64,000 bases of DNA from Marinibacterium anthonyi (GCA_003217735.2 CP031585.1:806001-870000), one strand, 5' to 3'. Positions 34,948 to 44,546 are shown, counted from the first letter of the stretch. The notes: generated by a model from the sequence alone, not told the origin. Translations and numbers: made by a program.

Positions 34948-36291
34948 TCAATCTCCTGCGCTGGTGGACGCCGTGGCGGCAAGCCGGGCGAAAGCCCGCG
35001 CCTCGGCCGGAGCCTGACCCATCTGGGTCCTCGGGTCAAAGAGGTCCCCGGACAGATCGGGATGCGCCTCGGCCACGATCCGGCTGAGCGGTTCACCCCT
35101 GTCGGTCGCCGCGCGGCACAGCGCCTTGACCGCGGCTTGCGCCTCGGGGCGCGGCATGGTCTCGGCCAGGGCGAAGGACAGCGCTTCGGCCATCATCATC
35201 TCGCCCGCGCCGTCGAAGACGCGGGCCATTGCCGGTGCGTCGGGTGTGGTCGTGGTGGCCAGGCGCAGGGCGGTCTGGGCGCTGGAGGCGGTGCCAAGGA
35301 CCAGCTGGGGCAGGGACATCCATTCGGTGAACCAGGCCGCGCCGTCACGCTGGAACCGCTGCATCCCGGCGCTTTGCAGCGCCACGTGCAGGGCGGTGGC
35401 CTGCCGGGCCAGCGCCACCAGCACCGACGGCCCCACCGGGTTCTGTTTCTGCGGCATGGTCGACGATCCGCCGGCCCCGCCCAGGCGCACCTCGGCCAGG
35501 TCGGATTGGGCGTGCAGGATCAGGTCCTCGCCCATCTTGCCCAGGGCCAGCGACAGCCGGGTCAGCCAGTCGGCGATGCGCAGGATCGGCGTGCGGTCGG
35601 TGTGCCAGCCGCGCCCGGGATCCTTCAGCCCCAGCGCCCCGGCCATGTCGGCGCGCACGGCCGGGCCTTCGTCCCCAAGCGCCGATCCGGTTCCGGCCGC
35701 GCCGGACAGCGAGACCATCAGGCAGGCGTCCCTCAGCGCCGGCAATTCGCCCAGCAGACCCAGCAGCGGCATCCCCCAGGCCGCGACCACCGCGCCGAAC
35801 GACGTCGGCGTGGCGTGCTGGCCATAGGTGCGGGCGGCCATGGGGGTTTCGGCATGGGCCGAGGCCAGCGCGCCCAGGGCCTTGACGACCGACATGACGT
35901 CGGCCGCGATCAGGCTTAGCGCCTGGCGCAGGCGCAGCATCAGGGCGGTGTCGGCGATGTCCTGGGATGTGGCGCCCCAGTGAACAAAGACCCGCGCTTC
36001 GGGCGCGCCGATCTCGGCACGGAAGGCGGTGACCAGGGCGGGCACGCTGACACCGTTGGTTCCCGTGGCCTCGGCCAGGGCCCCCGGGTCGATCTGGATT
36101 TCCATCGCGGCGCGGTGGATCACGGCGGCGGCCGTTTCCGGAATCACGCCGCGCGCGCCCTGCGCCTTGGCCAAAGCCCCTTCGACCAGCAGCATGGCGC
36201 GGATTTCGGCCGTGTCGGTGAACAGGCGCCCGACCTCGCCGGTCGGAAAAAGGCGGCCCATGAGGGCGCTGTCGAAGACGGATCCGGTCAT
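34948..36291 (-). CDS. pcaB: 3-carboxy-cis,cis-muconate cycloisomerase PcaB
   Basis: A 447-residue member of the fumarase/aspartase superfamily that lactonises beta-carboxymuconate in the protocatechuate branch of the beta-ketoadipate pathway. It has VHWGATSQDIADTALML (residues 103-119), RTYGQHATPTSFG and the superfamily signature GSSTMPQKQNP. The N-terminus MTGSVFDSALMGRLFPTGEVGRLFTD is typical of PcaB. It is 30 bp downstream of pcaD. Confidence 0.93.
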   Translation of the reverse strand: MTGSVFDSALMGRLFPTGEVGRLFTDTAEIRAMLLVEGALAKAQGARGVIPETAAAVIHRAAMEIQIDPGALAEATGTNGVSVPALVTAFRAEIGAPEARVFVHWGATSQDIADTALMLRLRQALSLIAADVMSVVKALGALASAHAETPMAARTYGQHATPTSFGAVVAAWGMPLLGLLGELPALRDACLMVSLSGAAGTGSALGDEGPAVRADMAGALGLKDPGRGWHTDRTPILRIADWLTRLSLALGKMGEDLILHAQSDLAEVRLGGAGGSSTMPQKQNPVGPSVLVALARQATALHVALQSAGMQRFQRDGAAWFTEWMSLPQLVLGTASSAQTALRLATTTTPDAPAMARVFDGAGEMMMAEALSFALAETMPRPEAQAAVKALCRAATDRGEPLSRIVAEAHPDLSGDLFDPRTQMGQAPAEARAFARLAATASTSAGD

Positions 36292-36321
36292 TGGGATTCT
36301 CGGGGGCCTCTTGGAATATTA

Positions 36322-37110
36322 TCAGATATGGCCGATTTCGCGCAGGAAACCGGTCAGGATCCCTGCATACTCGGCCGGTTTCTCGACGCAAGGCAAATGC
36401 CCGGCGCCGCGGATCATCTTGAACCGGGATCCGGGCACCAGGTCGATGGTTTCACGCACCAGGTCGGGCGGGGTGGCCCCGTCGACCGTGCCCGCGATGC
36501 CCAGCACCGGCAGGCGCAGCGAAGCGGTCGGCGTGTAGAAATCGGTGCCGGCAATGGCGTTGCAGCAACCGGCATAGCCTTCGGCCGGCTGGCGGATCAG
36601 CATGTTGCGCCACAATTGCAAGTCGGGTGTGGCGCGAAAGGCGGCCGAGAACCAGCGTTCCATGATGCCATCGGCCATGGGTTCGATGCCCTGCGCCTGC
36701 ACGGCGGCCACGCGGTCCTGCCACATCTCGCGCGTGCCGATCTTGGCGGCGGTGTTCGACAGGACGGCGGCGCGCACGAGGTCCAGCCGCTTGACGGCCA
36801 GGCCCTGGGCGATCATGCCGCCGATGGACAGGCCCACGACCACCGCGTCCCGCACACCCAGGTGATCCATCAGCCCGGCCAGGTCCGAGACCAGTGCGCC
36901 CATGGTGCAGGGGGCCTTTGGCAGGGATGACAGGCCATGGCCGCGCTTGTCGTAGCGGATCAGCTTCAGCCCCTGCGGCAGATGCGGCAGGATCGGATCC
37001 CAAAGCCGCAGGTCGGTGCCCAGCGAATTGGCGAACACCACCGGCGCACCGTCCCCGGGCCCGTCGATGCGGTAATGCAGCTGGACCGTGCCCAGATCCG
37101 CGATGTTCAT
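36322..37110 (-). CDS. pcaD: 3-oxoadipate enol-lactonase PcaD
   Basis: Alpha/beta hydrolase, 262 residues, opening beta-ketoadipate enol-lactone. It has VVFANSLGTDLRLWD (oxyanion region), YDKRGHGLSS, the nucleophile elbow GLSIGGMIAQGLA, and the catalytic His in GAGHLPCVEKP. It is the upstream partner of pcaB. pcaC, pcaG/H and the regulator pcaQ are absent from the window, so the protocatechuate pathway must be split across loci. Confidence 0.92.
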   Translation of the reverse strand: MNIADLGTVQLHYRIDGPGDGAPVVFANSLGTDLRLWDPILPHLPQGLKLIRYDKRGHGLSSLPKAPCTMGALVSDLAGLMDHLGVRDAVVVGLSIGGMIAQGLAVKRLDLVRAAVLSNTAAKIGTREMWQDRVAAVQAQGIEPMADGIMERWFSAAFRATPDLQLWRNMLIRQPAEGYAGCCNAIAGTDFYTPTASLRLPVLGIAGTVDGATPPDLVRETIDLVPGSRFKMIRGAGHLPCVEKPAEYAGILTGFLREIGHI

Positions 37111-37207
37111 GGCCGGGCTCCCTTGAGCCTGCGCGCGACGATCGGGCGGGCGACGGTTTCCGGCCCGGAAAACGGGCCGGAATTATTGGAAATTCCGGTC
37201 ATGGCGG

Positions 37208-38188
37208 TCAGGTGGTCGCCAGCCGGTCCAGCGCCATGCGGAAGACCTGCGGATCGACATTGCCGCCGGATGCCACGGCGATCACGTTGTCGCCTTCGAT
37301 CTCGTCCCCATGGTAAAGCGCCGCGGCCAGCGCCACCGCGCCACCCGGTTCGATCACGATCTTCAGCCGCAGGAACGCCAGCGCCATGGCGTTCAGCGCC
37401 TCGTCCTCGGTCACCACCACGCCGGGTGCGCACAGGCGGGACAGGATGGGGAAGGTGATCTGCCCGGGCGCCGGCGTCAGGATCGCGTCGCACAATCCCC
37501 CGGCCTCGGAGGAATTGCGCTGAATCGCGCCCGTCCGCAGCGATCGGGTCACGTCGTCGTAGCCTTCCGGCTCCACCGGGTGGACGCGCATGCCGGGCGC
37601 CTTGGCCTCAAGCGCCAGCGCGACACCGGAGGTCAGGCCGCCGCCACCGCAGCAAACCAGAACCGCGGCCTGGGTGACGCCTTGGTCGGCCGCCTGTTCG
37701 GCGATCTCCAGCCCGCAGGTGCCCTGGCCCGCGATGACCAGCGGTTCGTCATAGGGCCGGATCAGGGTCAGGCCCCTGTCTTCGGCAAGGCGCTGCCCGA
37801 TTTCTTCGCGCGCCTCGCGGCCGCGATCGTACAGCACGACCTCGGCGCCCAGGGCACGGGTGTTGGCGATCTTCAGCGCCGGTGCGTCGGACGGCATGAT
37901 GATGACCGATGGCACCCCGTGCATCCGTGCGGCCAGCGCCACGCCCTGGGCGTGGTTGCCGCTGGAATAGGCGATGACGCCCTTTTCACGCAGGGCAGGG
38001 TCCAGCGCCGACAGCGCCGACCAGGCGCCGCGGAACTTGAAGCTGCCGGTGTGCTGCAGACATTCCGGTTTGACGAAGACACGCCGGCCGGCGATCTCGT
38101 CCAGGAAGGGTGAAGTCAGTAACGGCGTCCGCCGGACATGGCCCGAAAGCCGGTCGGCGGCCGCCGCGATCATGTCAAAGTCAGACAT
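37208..38188 (-). CDS. PLP-dependent threonine/serine dehydratase-type ammonia-lyase
   Basis: Fold-type II PLP enzyme, 326 residues. The PLP lysine is in TGSFKFRGAWSAL (near residue 50). Other features are YSSGNHAQGVALAARMHG, the phosphate-binding CCGGGGLTSGVALA and the C-terminal VASGGNVDP. Length and lack of an ACT domain fit serine racemase, catabolic threonine dehydratase or hydroxyaspartate ammonia-lyase. Its start overlaps the hydrolase gene upstream by 19 bp, so the two are coupled. Confidence 0.88.
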   Translation of the reverse strand: MSDFDMIAAAADRLSGHVRRTPLLTSPFLDEIAGRRVFVKPECLQHTGSFKFRGAWSALSALDPALREKGVIAYSSGNHAQGVALAARMHGVPSVIIMPSDAPALKIANTRALGAEVVLYDRGREAREEIGQRLAEDRGLTLIRPYDEPLVIAGQGTCGLEIAEQAADQGVTQAAVLVCCGGGGLTSGVALALEAKAPGMRVHPVEPEGYDDVTRSLRTGAIQRNSSEAGGLCDAILTPAPGQITFPILSRLCAPGVVVTEDEALNAMALAFLRLKIVIEPGGAVALAAALYHGDEIEGDNVIAVASGGNVDPQVFRMALDRLATT

Positions 38189-39015
38189 TCCGCCTCGGTC
38201 AGGACTGCCCGGATGACGTCCAGGCTTTGGGGTTCATCGAGAAATGGCACGTGACCCCGGTCCGGTACCTCGCCCACGATCAGGCCGGGATGCCGCCGGC
38301 GCATCTCGGCCACCGTTTCGGGCAGGAGAATGTCCGAATTGACCCCGTGGAGCAAGCCGGCCGGCACCGATTTCAACGCCTCGAACAACAACCACATGTC
38401 CGGCGCCTTTTCCGATGCCGCCTGTTCCAGGATCGCCTGGCGCAGGTGCCGGTCGTAGCGCAGCGCCAGGCCATCGTCGGTCTCGCGGAACTGGGCGGCG
38501 ACCTGCTGGCGCCACTTGGCCAGCGGCAGGCCGGGGAAGTCGCGGGCATGGGCCTGCTGCATCTGGACGGCGGCGGCATCCAGCGTGCGCTGCTGCGGCG
38601 GGCGGCCGAGGTAATCCATGATCCGTGCGATGCCGGCGGGGCTGACCTCGGGGCCGACATCGTTGAGGATCACGCCGGCCAGGCGGTCGCGGTAGCGGGC
38701 GGCCATCTCCATCGCGACGAGACCGCCGCGCGACGTGCCCAGCACCGTGGCGCGGTCCAGCCCCAGGTGGTTCAGCAGGTCCACCGCGTCGCGGGCTTCG
38801 CGCAGCACGTTGTAGTTCAGGTAATCCTCGTCGAATTCCGACAGCCCGCGCCCGCGATAATCAAGCGTGATGATCTGTGCGTCGGGCAGGGCGGCGCGCA
38901 GCGGGTCGAAGTCGCGGCTGTTGCGGGTCAGGCCCGCGAGGCACAGCAGCGCGGGGCCCGAGCCGGTCTGTTCGTAATAGAGGGTGAGACCGTCAGAGGT
39001 TCGGAAAGTGGCCAT
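38170..39015 (-). CDS. Alpha/beta-fold hydrolase
   Basis: A 281-residue hydrolase. Features are LTLDY-type strands with TLDYRGRGLSEFDEDYLNYN, a nucleophile elbow GTSRGGLVAMEMA and a C-terminal DRGHVPFLDEPQ supplying the His. Similar proteins are annotated as esterases or enol-lactonases; the substrate is unknown. The ATG overlaps the stop of the dehalogenase gene (TGATG) and its end overlaps the ammonia-lyase start. Confidence 0.88.
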   Translation of the reverse strand: MATFRTSDGLTLYYEQTGSGPALLCLAGLTRNSRDFDPLRAALPDAQIITLDYRGRGLSEFDEDYLNYNVLREARDAVDLLNHLGLDRATVLGTSRGGLVAMEMAARYRDRLAGVILNDVGPEVSPAGIARIMDYLGRPPQQRTLDAAAVQMQQAHARDFPGLPLAKWRQQVAAQFRETDDGLALRYDRHLRQAILEQAASEKAPDMWLLFEALKSVPAGLLHGVNSDILLPETVAEMRRRHPGLIVGEVPDRGHVPFLDEPQSLDVIRAVLTEAECLTLT

Positions 39016-39701
39016 CAGCGTGTCACCAGTTCAGGAATTTTGGAAAGGTCGGAAAGGATGTGGGCCGGGGCCCAGGGCAGGCGATCGACCGGTTCGCCCG
39101 CGCGGTTCACCCAGGCCGAGACGAAGCCGTAGCCGGCGGCGGCCGCCGCGTCCCAGCCGTTGGACGACACGAACAGGACTTCGTCCGCCGTGCCGCCAAA
39201 GCGGTGTCCGACCAGGTCATAGACACTGCGGTCGGGTTTGAAGACGCCGACGGATTCCACCGACAGAACGTCATCCAGCAGATGGCCGATTCCCGCCGAA
39301 CCGACGGCGCCCTCAAGCATGCTGGGCGACCCGTTCGACAGGATCGCGGTGTTCTGGCCCGCTGCCTTGAGGTCGGCCAGCATCTGCGGCACCTCGTCGA
39401 AGGCCCGCAATTCCCAGTAGAGGTCAAGCAGGCGTTGGCGCAGGGCCGCGTCGCCCTGCAGACCGGCGGCATCCAGCGCCCAGTCCAGCCCATCCTGCGT
39501 GACGGACCAGAAGTCCGAATGGGCGTGCGTGATGGCGCGAAGCCACGAATATTGCAGTTGCTTCATCCGCCAGTTGCGGGCCACGTCTTGCCAGTGGTCC
39601 GCCAGGCGGTCGAAACCGGGATCTTCTGCTGCCAGCCGCGCTGCGGCCGAGACATCGAAAAGTGTCCCGTAAGCATCAAAGATGCAGGTTCTGATCGGCA
39701 T
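39015..39701 (-). CDS. Haloacid dehalogenase, type II
   Basis: HAD-superfamily L-2-haloacid dehalogenase type, 228 residues. The nucleophile is D9 in CIFDAYGTLFD. ILSNGSPSML is the second motif, Lys in VGVFKPDRSVYD is the third, and FVSSNGWDAAAAAGYGF matches the SSNxWD motif specific to type II haloacid dehalogenases. First gene of the overlapping three-gene set, which suggests a small catabolic operon removing halogen from a short acid and processing the hydroxy product; this chain is inferred. Confidence 0.88.
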   Translation of the reverse strand: MPIRTCIFDAYGTLFDVSAAARLAAEDPGFDRLADHWQDVARNWRMKQLQYSWLRAITHAHSDFWSVTQDGLDWALDAAGLQGDAALRQRLLDLYWELRAFDEVPQMLADLKAAGQNTAILSNGSPSMLEGAVGSAGIGHLLDDVLSVESVGVFKPDRSVYDLVGHRFGGTADEVLFVSSNGWDAAAAAGYGFVSAWVNRAGEPVDRLPWAPAHILSDLSKIPELVTR

Positions 39702-39846
39702 ATCGCCTCCTCCGTCCGCGGGAACAGTGACACAGCGGTGCGCCAGAGGGAAGACCCGGGCCCTGCCGGGTCCGGCAGGCGGCCATGTTCAGGGCGAAGG
39801 GGCGTCAGGGGGAATGGACGCAGGCCGGACCGCACGCTTGCCAACG

Positions 39847-39878
39847 AAAAGTCCGCCTTCCCGCAAGGGAAGACGGAC
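39847..39878 (-). terminator. Intrinsic terminator of the fabB-fabI transcript
   Basis: On the minus strand GTCCGTCTTCCC-TTGC-GGGAAGGCGGAC forms a near-perfect stem (one mismatch) directly followed by TTTT (39847-39850). It is about 55 bp after fabI and in the right orientation to end the fabA-fabB-fabI run. Confidence 0.85.
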
Positions 39879-39932
39879 CATAGCGGCAATGCGACGCCGG
39901 TCTGGCGGTCGCAAAGACGTGTTCGGACCGGA

Positions 39933-40724
39933 TCAAAGATGGTCCGGCTGCGGCATGCCCAGCACGTGAAACCCGCCATCGACGCGGATGATTTCGCCGG
40001 TGGTGTAGGCGCCCGCATCGGACAGCAGGTAGACAGCCGTCCCGCCGATCGCCTCCAGCGTGGCGTTGGACCGCATCGGCGCGTTCTGTTCGCAATGCTT
40101 GTAGGTCTTGCGCGCACCGCCGATGGCTGCCCCGGCCAGGGTCTTCATCGGGCCGGGCGAAATCGCGTTCACGCGGATCCCGTCGGGGCCCAGATCGTTG
40201 GCCAGGTAGCGCGTCGCCGATTCAAGCGCCGCCTTGGCCACGCCCATCACGTTGTAGTTCGGCACCACCCGGGTCGAGCCCTGGTAGGTCATGGTCAGCA
40301 GCGTGCCGCCGTTTTCCTTCATCATCGGATAGGTCCGGCGGGCGATTTCCACCAGCGAATAGGCCGAGATATCCATCGAATTCTTGAAGTTCGCCCGGCT
40401 GGTATCCATGAACCGGCCGGCCAACTCCGACTTTTCGGAAAAGGCGATGGCGTGGATCACGAAGTCGATCGTCGGCCAGCGCGCGGACAGCGCGGCAAAC
40501 GCACGATCCAGCGAGGCGTCGTCGGTGACGTCGCAATCCACCATGAAATCCGAACCGATCGACTGGGCCAGCGGTTCCAGCCGCTTGCCGAACGCTTCAC
40601 CCTGGTAGGTGAAGGCCAGTTCGGCGCCGGCCGCATGTGCCGCGCGCGCCACGCCCCAGGCGATGGAGCGATCATTGGCGACGCCCATGATCAGGCCGCG
40701 CTTTCCCTTCAAAACGTCCGACAT
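39933..40724 (-). CDS. fabI: Enoyl-ACP reductase (NADH) FabI
   Basis: Short-chain dehydrogenase-type enoyl-ACP reductase, 263 residues, that completes each elongation round in fatty-acid synthesis. GLIMGVANDRSIAWGVARA is the NAD site, HAIAFS the conserved core, and the catalytic Tyr-x6-Lys is in NYNVMGVAKAALE, with the additional TYQGS tyrosine typical of FabI. It follows fabB by 6 bp. Confidence 0.95.
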   Translation of the reverse strand: MSDVLKGKRGLIMGVANDRSIAWGVARAAHAAGAELAFTYQGEAFGKRLEPLAQSIGSDFMVDCDVTDDASLDRAFAALSARWPTIDFVIHAIAFSEKSELAGRFMDTSRANFKNSMDISAYSLVEIARRTYPMMKENGGTLLTMTYQGSTRVVPNYNVMGVAKAALESATRYLANDLGPDGIRVNAISPGPMKTLAGAAIGGARKTYKHCEQNAPMRSNATLEAIGGTAVYLLSDAGAYTTGEIIRVDGGFHVLGMPQPDHL

Positions 40725-40730
40725 ATCAAT

Positions 40731-41960
40731 TTATCCGTGGTATCTGGAAAGGATCATGGATCCGTTGGTGCCACCAAAGCCGAACGAATTCGTCATAACG
40801 CTGTCCAGACCGGCATTTTCCACGAGAGACGTTGCAATTTCGCCCTCGGTCAGGTCGGGATCAAGCGCTTCGACGTTGATCGACGGGGCGATGAAATCGT
40901 TTTCGAGCATAAGCAGACAGAAAACCGCCTCAAGCGCGCCGGCGGCGCCCTGGGCATGGCCGGTCATCGACTTGGTCGACGACACCAAGGGGGCCGGGCC
41001 GTTGCCGAAGACGCGGCGCACGGCCTCGATCTCGCCCACGTCGCCGACCGGGGTCGATGTGCCGTGTGCGTTGATGTACCCGATGGTGCGGTCGCGGTCG
41101 AAAGTCTGCAGCGCGCCGCGCATGGCGCGTTCGCCGCCTTCGCCCGAGGGTGCGACCATGTCATGGCCGTCCGAGGTGGCGGCATAGCCGGTCACTTCGG
41201 CATAAATCTTGGCGCCGCGGGCCCTGGCGTGTTCCAGTTCTTCCAGAACCAGCATGCCGCCGCCGCCCGAGATGACGAACCCGTCGCGGCCGGCATCGAA
41301 CGCGCGCGAGGCCTTGTCGGGGGTGTCGTTGTATTTCGACGACATCGCGCCCATCGCGTCGAACAGGCAGGACAGGGTCCAGTCCAGTTCTTCGCCGCCA
41401 CCGGCGAACATGATGTCCTGCTTGCCCATCATGATCTGTTCGGCCGCGTTGCCGATGCAATGCAGCGACGTCGAGCAGGCCGAGGTGATGGAATAGTTGA
41501 TGCCCTTGATCTTGTAGGCGGTGGCCAGGTTCGCCGAGATCGTCGACGACATGGCCTTGGGCACCGCGAAGGGCCCGATCCGCTTGGTCGCGCCGGTCGA
41601 CAGCACCGTCTGGTGCGCGGCGAACAGCGCCGAGGTCGACGGCCCGCCCGATCCGGCGATCAGCCCGGTGCGGTCGTTGACGACGTCCTTCTGTTCCAGC
41701 CCTGCATCGGCGATCGCCTGCTGCATGGCCACAAAGGCATAGCCGGCACCCGGACCCATGAAGCGCAGCGTGCGCTTGTCGATGTGGTCCTTGGGTTGCA
41801 GGTCGATGGTTCCGGCCACGCGGCTGCGAAACCCGTGTTCTGCCATCTCGGGGCTGGCCTCGATGCCGGACCGGCCCTGTTTGAGTGATTGCAGGACGGC
41901 GTCCCGGTCCGTCCCGATGGACGACACGATCCCTAGTCCTGTAACGACGACACGGCGCAT
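40731..41960 (-). CDS. fabB: 3-oxoacyl-ACP synthase I (FabB)
   Basis: Condensing enzyme of unsaturated and saturated fatty-acid synthesis, 409 residues. The Cys-His-His triad is C162 ([10 protein letters not shown]), H299 ([11 protein letters not shown]) and H335 (TGHAQGAAG). It lies between fabA and fabI, the usual fabA-fabB-fabI order of Rhodobacterales, which supports FabB rather than FabF. Confidence 0.94.
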   Translation of the reverse strand: MRRVVVTGLGIVSSIGTDRDAVLQSLKQGRSGIEASPEMAEHGFRSRVAGTIDLQPKDHIDKRTLRFMGPGAGYAFVAMQQAIADAGLEQKDVVNDRTGLIAGSGGPSTSALFAAHQTVLSTGATKRIGPFAVPKAMSSTISANLATAYKIKGINYSITSACSTSLHCIGNAAEQIMMGKQDIMFAGGGEELDWTLSCLFDAMGAMSSKYNDTPDKASRAFDAGRDGFVISGGGGMLVLEELEHARARGAKIYAEVTGYAATSDGHDMVAPSGEGGERAMRGALQTFDRDRTIGYINAHGTSTPVGDVGEIEAVRRVFGNGPAPLVSSTKSMTGHAQGAAGALEAVFCLLMLENDFIAPSINVEALDPDLTEGEIATSLVENAGLDSVMTNSFGFGGTNGSMILSRYHG

Positions 41961-42002
41961 GGGAGTCTCCCTTGTCTGGCGTGGCTGTGTCCGGGCCCCG
42001 GG

Positions 42003-42512
42003 TTACTCTCCGGCAGAGAGACCCACTTTCATTCCCTTGACGGAATAGATTTCTTCACCATCGGCTTCAACGCGGCCGTCGGCAACACCCATCTTGAGCT
42101 TGCGGTCGATGACGCGGACCATGTCCACGAAGAAGGTCAGCATCTTGCGTTCCGGCGTCACCATCCCGCTCAGCTTCACCTCGCCAACGCCAAGCGCCAT
42201 GCCTTTGCCGGGCATGCCGCGCCAGCCAAGGTTGAAGCCGGTCAGCTGCCAGAGGCCATCAAGACCCAGGCAACCGGGCATGATGGGATTGCCGGGGAAG
42301 TGGCATTTGAAGAACCACAGGTCCGGAGTGATATCGAATTCGGCGACAACATGGCCCTTGCCATGGGATCCGCCGTCGGCACTGACGTCGGTGATCCGGT
42401 CCATCATCAGCATGGGCGGTTCCGGAAGCTGCGCGTTTCCGGGGCCGAAAAGTTCGCCACGGGCGCATTTCAGGAGCGCGTCCTTGTCGAAGAAGGTTGG
42501 ATAGTCCGCCAT
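42003..42512 (-). CDS. fabA: 3-hydroxyacyl-ACP dehydratase/isomerase FabA
   Basis: A 169-residue enzyme that dehydrates 3-hydroxydecanoyl-ACP and isomerises the product to the cis-3 form, starting unsaturated fatty acids. The active site is H71 ([17 protein letters not shown]) with D85. The start is ATG at 42512 ([14 protein letters not shown]); the longer upstream frame overlaps the divergent irr promoter and is not typical. Confidence 0.95.
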   Translation of the reverse strand: MADYPTFFDKDALLKCARGELFGPGNAQLPEPPMLMMDRITDVSADGGSHGKGHVVAEFDITPDLWFFKCHFPGNPIMPGCLGLDGLWQLTGFNLGWRGMPGKGMALGVGEVKLSGMVTPERKMLTFFVDMVRVIDRKLKMGVADGRVEADGEEIYSVKGMKVGLSAGE

Positions 42513-42672
42513 GCGGGCGCGTCTCCTGCTCATCTCAGTGCTGCATTTCGCCTCCTCTATCACCGGCGCCGGATGTCCTGCAAGGCCATGAAGGACGGCG
42601 GGGTCGGGGCAAAATGTCAGTGTCTTCCAGGACGCGCATGCGGGCCAGCTGCGGCGTTTTTCCGGAATCCCA

Positions 42673-42702
42673 TTGAGTTCGGGGCCCGTCAAGGACTATA
42701 TA
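42673..42702 (+). promoter_or_regulatory. Sigma-70-type promoter candidate for irr
   Basis: TTGAGT (42673-42678), an 18-bp spacer and TATATA (42697-42702) lie just before the irr start. A 10-bp palindrome CCTTGCAAGG (42706-42715) follows and could be an operator. No canonical iron-control element was found. Confidence 0.4.
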
Positions 42703-42734
42703 GGCCCTTGCAAGGCGTCTGGGAGGTGTTGCAG

Positions 42735-43151
42735 GTGGCACAATCCGAGGAAAGAGCAATGACCTGGCTGGGCCAGGCAGGACTGAGGCCAACGCGGCAG
42801 CGTGTGGCCCTGGCCAAGTTGCTCGTGGGCGACGGCAAGGATCGGCATGTCACGGCCGAAAGCCTGTTCGATTCCGCCAAGGATCGCGGTGTCGCCGTGT
42901 CGCTGGCCACTGTCTACAACACCCTGCGCGCCTTTTGCGACGCCGGCCTGCTGCAGGAAGTGACCGTCGACGGATCGAAAAGCTATTTCGACACGAACAC
43001 CCACGATCACCCGCATTTCTTCTGGGAAGACGAGGCGCGCCTTTTCGACGCGCCCGCCGACGAACTGGTGATCACGCAGCTTCCGAAAGCGCCGGAAGGT
43101 GCCGAAATCGCTTCGGTCGATGTCGTGATCCGCCTGCGCCGCTGCAACTGA
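42735..43151 (+). CDS. irr: Iron response regulator Irr (Fur family)
   Basis: Haem- and iron-responsive repressor, 138 residues from GTG 42735, which has gggagg at ideal spacing; ATG at 42759 is an alternative start. It has GLRPTRQRVALAKLL, the recognition helix region VSLATVYNTLRAFCDAGLLQEV and the metal/haem region NTHDHPHFFWEDEARLFD, with the HxHxxFF text characteristic of Irr rather than Fur. Its divergent position next to fabA is the norm in Rhodobacterales. Confidence 0.9.
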   Translation: MAQSEERAMTWLGQAGLRPTRQRVALAKLLVGDGKDRHVTAESLFDSAKDRGVAVSLATVYNTLRAFCDAGLLQEVTVDGSKSYFDTNTHDHPHFFWEDEARLFDAPADELVITQLPKAPEGAEIASVDVVIRLRRCN

Positions 43152-43203
43152 ACGGCGCCCATTTACGCATGATTGCCATGTTTGCCCGGGCCGGGAGGCT
43201 CTG

Positions 43204-44406
43204 ATGGGCCGGACCACTTCGTCCCGCCGCCGCCGCAAGCGCCCCGCCTCGGGCGCGCCCGTTGTCGCGCCGCCCGCGCCCGCCACGCCGATCCGCCCCG
43301 AACCGCCGTTCGAGATCTTTCTGTCCGGAACACCCGGCCTGGAAGACGTGCTGGCCGAGGAAGCCCGCAGTGCGGGATTCGCGGATGCGGTGGCCGTGCC
43401 CGGGGGCGTGACCCTGAACGGCGGATGGGCCGAAGTCTGGCGGGCGAACCTGGTCCTGCGCGGTGCCACGCGGGTGCTGGTGCGCCTGGTCGAATTCCGG
43501 GCGCTGCATCTGGCGCAGCTGGACAAGCGTGTGCGCCGCGTGGACTGGCCGGCGGTGCTGGGCGCGGGCCGGGCCGTGACGGTCGAGACGACATGTCGCA
43601 AGTCCAAGATCTATCACGACGGTGCCGCGACCCAGCGGATCGCGACGGCGATCGGCGAGTCGATGGGAGAAGGGGCTGGCGATGGCCCGCCGCTGCAGAT
43701 CCGGGCCCGAATCGAAGACGACCTGTGCACGCTGAGCCTGGATTCGTCGGGCGAGCCGCTGCACCGTCGGGGCACCAAGCTGGCCGTCGGCAAGGCGCCG
43801 ATGCGTGAAACGCTGGCCGCGTCCTTCCTGCGCCAGTGCGGCTATGACGGGCAGGAGCCGGTTTATGACCCGATGTGCGGGTCGGGGACCTTCGTCATCG
43901 AGGCGGCCGAGATCGCCATGGGGCTGGCGCCGGGCCGGATGCGCGACTTTGCGTTCCAGACCCTGCCCGATTTCGATGCCGTGGCCTTTGCCGCGATGCG
44001 CGACGGGGTGACCCCGCGCCAGACGTCTTTGCGGTTCGTGGGATCGGACCGGGACGCGGGCGCCGTGAAGATGGCGACCGAAAACGCGGACCGGGCCGGG
44101 GTCGGGGATCATGCCGAATTCCGCAATTGCCCGGTCTCCGAGGCGCGTCCGGCGGACGGGCCGCCGGGCCTGGTGATGATCAACCCGCCCTACGGCGCGC
44201 GGATCGGCAACAAGAAGATGCTTTTCGCCCTGCATGGCGCGCTGGGAGAAACCCTGAAGACCCATTTCCGGGGTTGGCGCGTCGGGCTGATGACGACCGA
44301 CAATTCCCTGGCGCGGTCAACGGGCCTGCCCTGGTTGCCGCCGGGCCCGCCGATCCCGCACGGGGGGCTGAAGATCCGCCTTTACCGGACCGCCCCGCTG
44401 CCCTGA
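43204..44406 (+). CDS. THUMP-domain class I SAM-dependent RNA methyltransferase
   Basis: A 400-residue RlmL/Trm14-like methyltransferase. A basic N-terminal tail (TSSRRRRKRP) is followed by a ferredoxin-like/THUMP region (about 35-200). The Rossmann domain has DPMCGSGTFVIEAAEIA and the catalytic MINPPYGARIGNKK. It most likely makes N2-methylguanosine in 23S rRNA or a tRNA. It is a monocistronic gene ended by a dispersed repeat. Confidence 0.88.
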   Translation: MGRTTSSRRRRKRPASGAPVVAPPAPATPIRPEPPFEIFLSGTPGLEDVLAEEARSAGFADAVAVPGGVTLNGGWAEVWRANLVLRGATRVLVRLVEFRALHLAQLDKRVRRVDWPAVLGAGRAVTVETTCRKSKIYHDGAATQRIATAIGESMGEGAGDGPPLQIRARIEDDLCTLSLDSSGEPLHRRGTKLAVGKAPMRETLAASFLRQCGYDGQEPVYDPMCGSGTFVIEAAEIAMGLAPGRMRDFAFQTLPDFDAVAFAAMRDGVTPRQTSLRFVGSDRDAGAVKMATENADRAGVGDHAEFRNCPVSEARPADGPPGLVMINPPYGARIGNKKMLFALHGALGETLKTHFRGWRVGLMTTDNSLARSTGLPWLPPGPPIPHGGLKIRLYRTAPLP

Positions 44407-44470
44407 CCCAGGCCCGCGGGGGAGCATTTCCGGTTGGCTGGTCATCCCTGCCCATGCCGGTCCCGGGGGA

Positions 44471-44546
44471 ATGTCCCACGCGTGGGACATCATGCGGTCC
44501 TAATGATTCCAAGGGTTTGCAGCGGCGGATTTACGAAGCGTTAGGA
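44471..44546 (+). repeat. 76-bp dispersed repeat, copy 1
   Basis: Begins with a perfect 20-bp palindrome ATGTCCCACGCGTGGGACAT (44471-44490). A 14-nt variable spacer follows, then a conserved tail starting GATTCCA (44505) and ending GTTAGGA. Copy 2 at 60020-60095 has the same length, spacer length and tail (about 80 percent identical over the tail by eye). Both lie between convergent genes and face the same way. The end TTTA-N7-TTAG resembles a degenerate CtrA-type site. Confidence 0.8.

Noticed and set aside
33481-35919. Long plus-strand open frame (about 810 codons) opposite the mandelate-racemase-type gene and pcaB
   Set aside because: Antisense to two recognised enzymes and spans the gap between them; no recognisable domain in the translation.
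39060-41888. Very long open frame on the plus strand (about 940 codons) opposite the dehalogenase, fabI and fabB genes
   Set aside because: It is antisense to three well-recognised genes, crosses their boundaries, and its translation is low-complexity His/Arg/Gln-rich text typical of GC-rich shadow frames.
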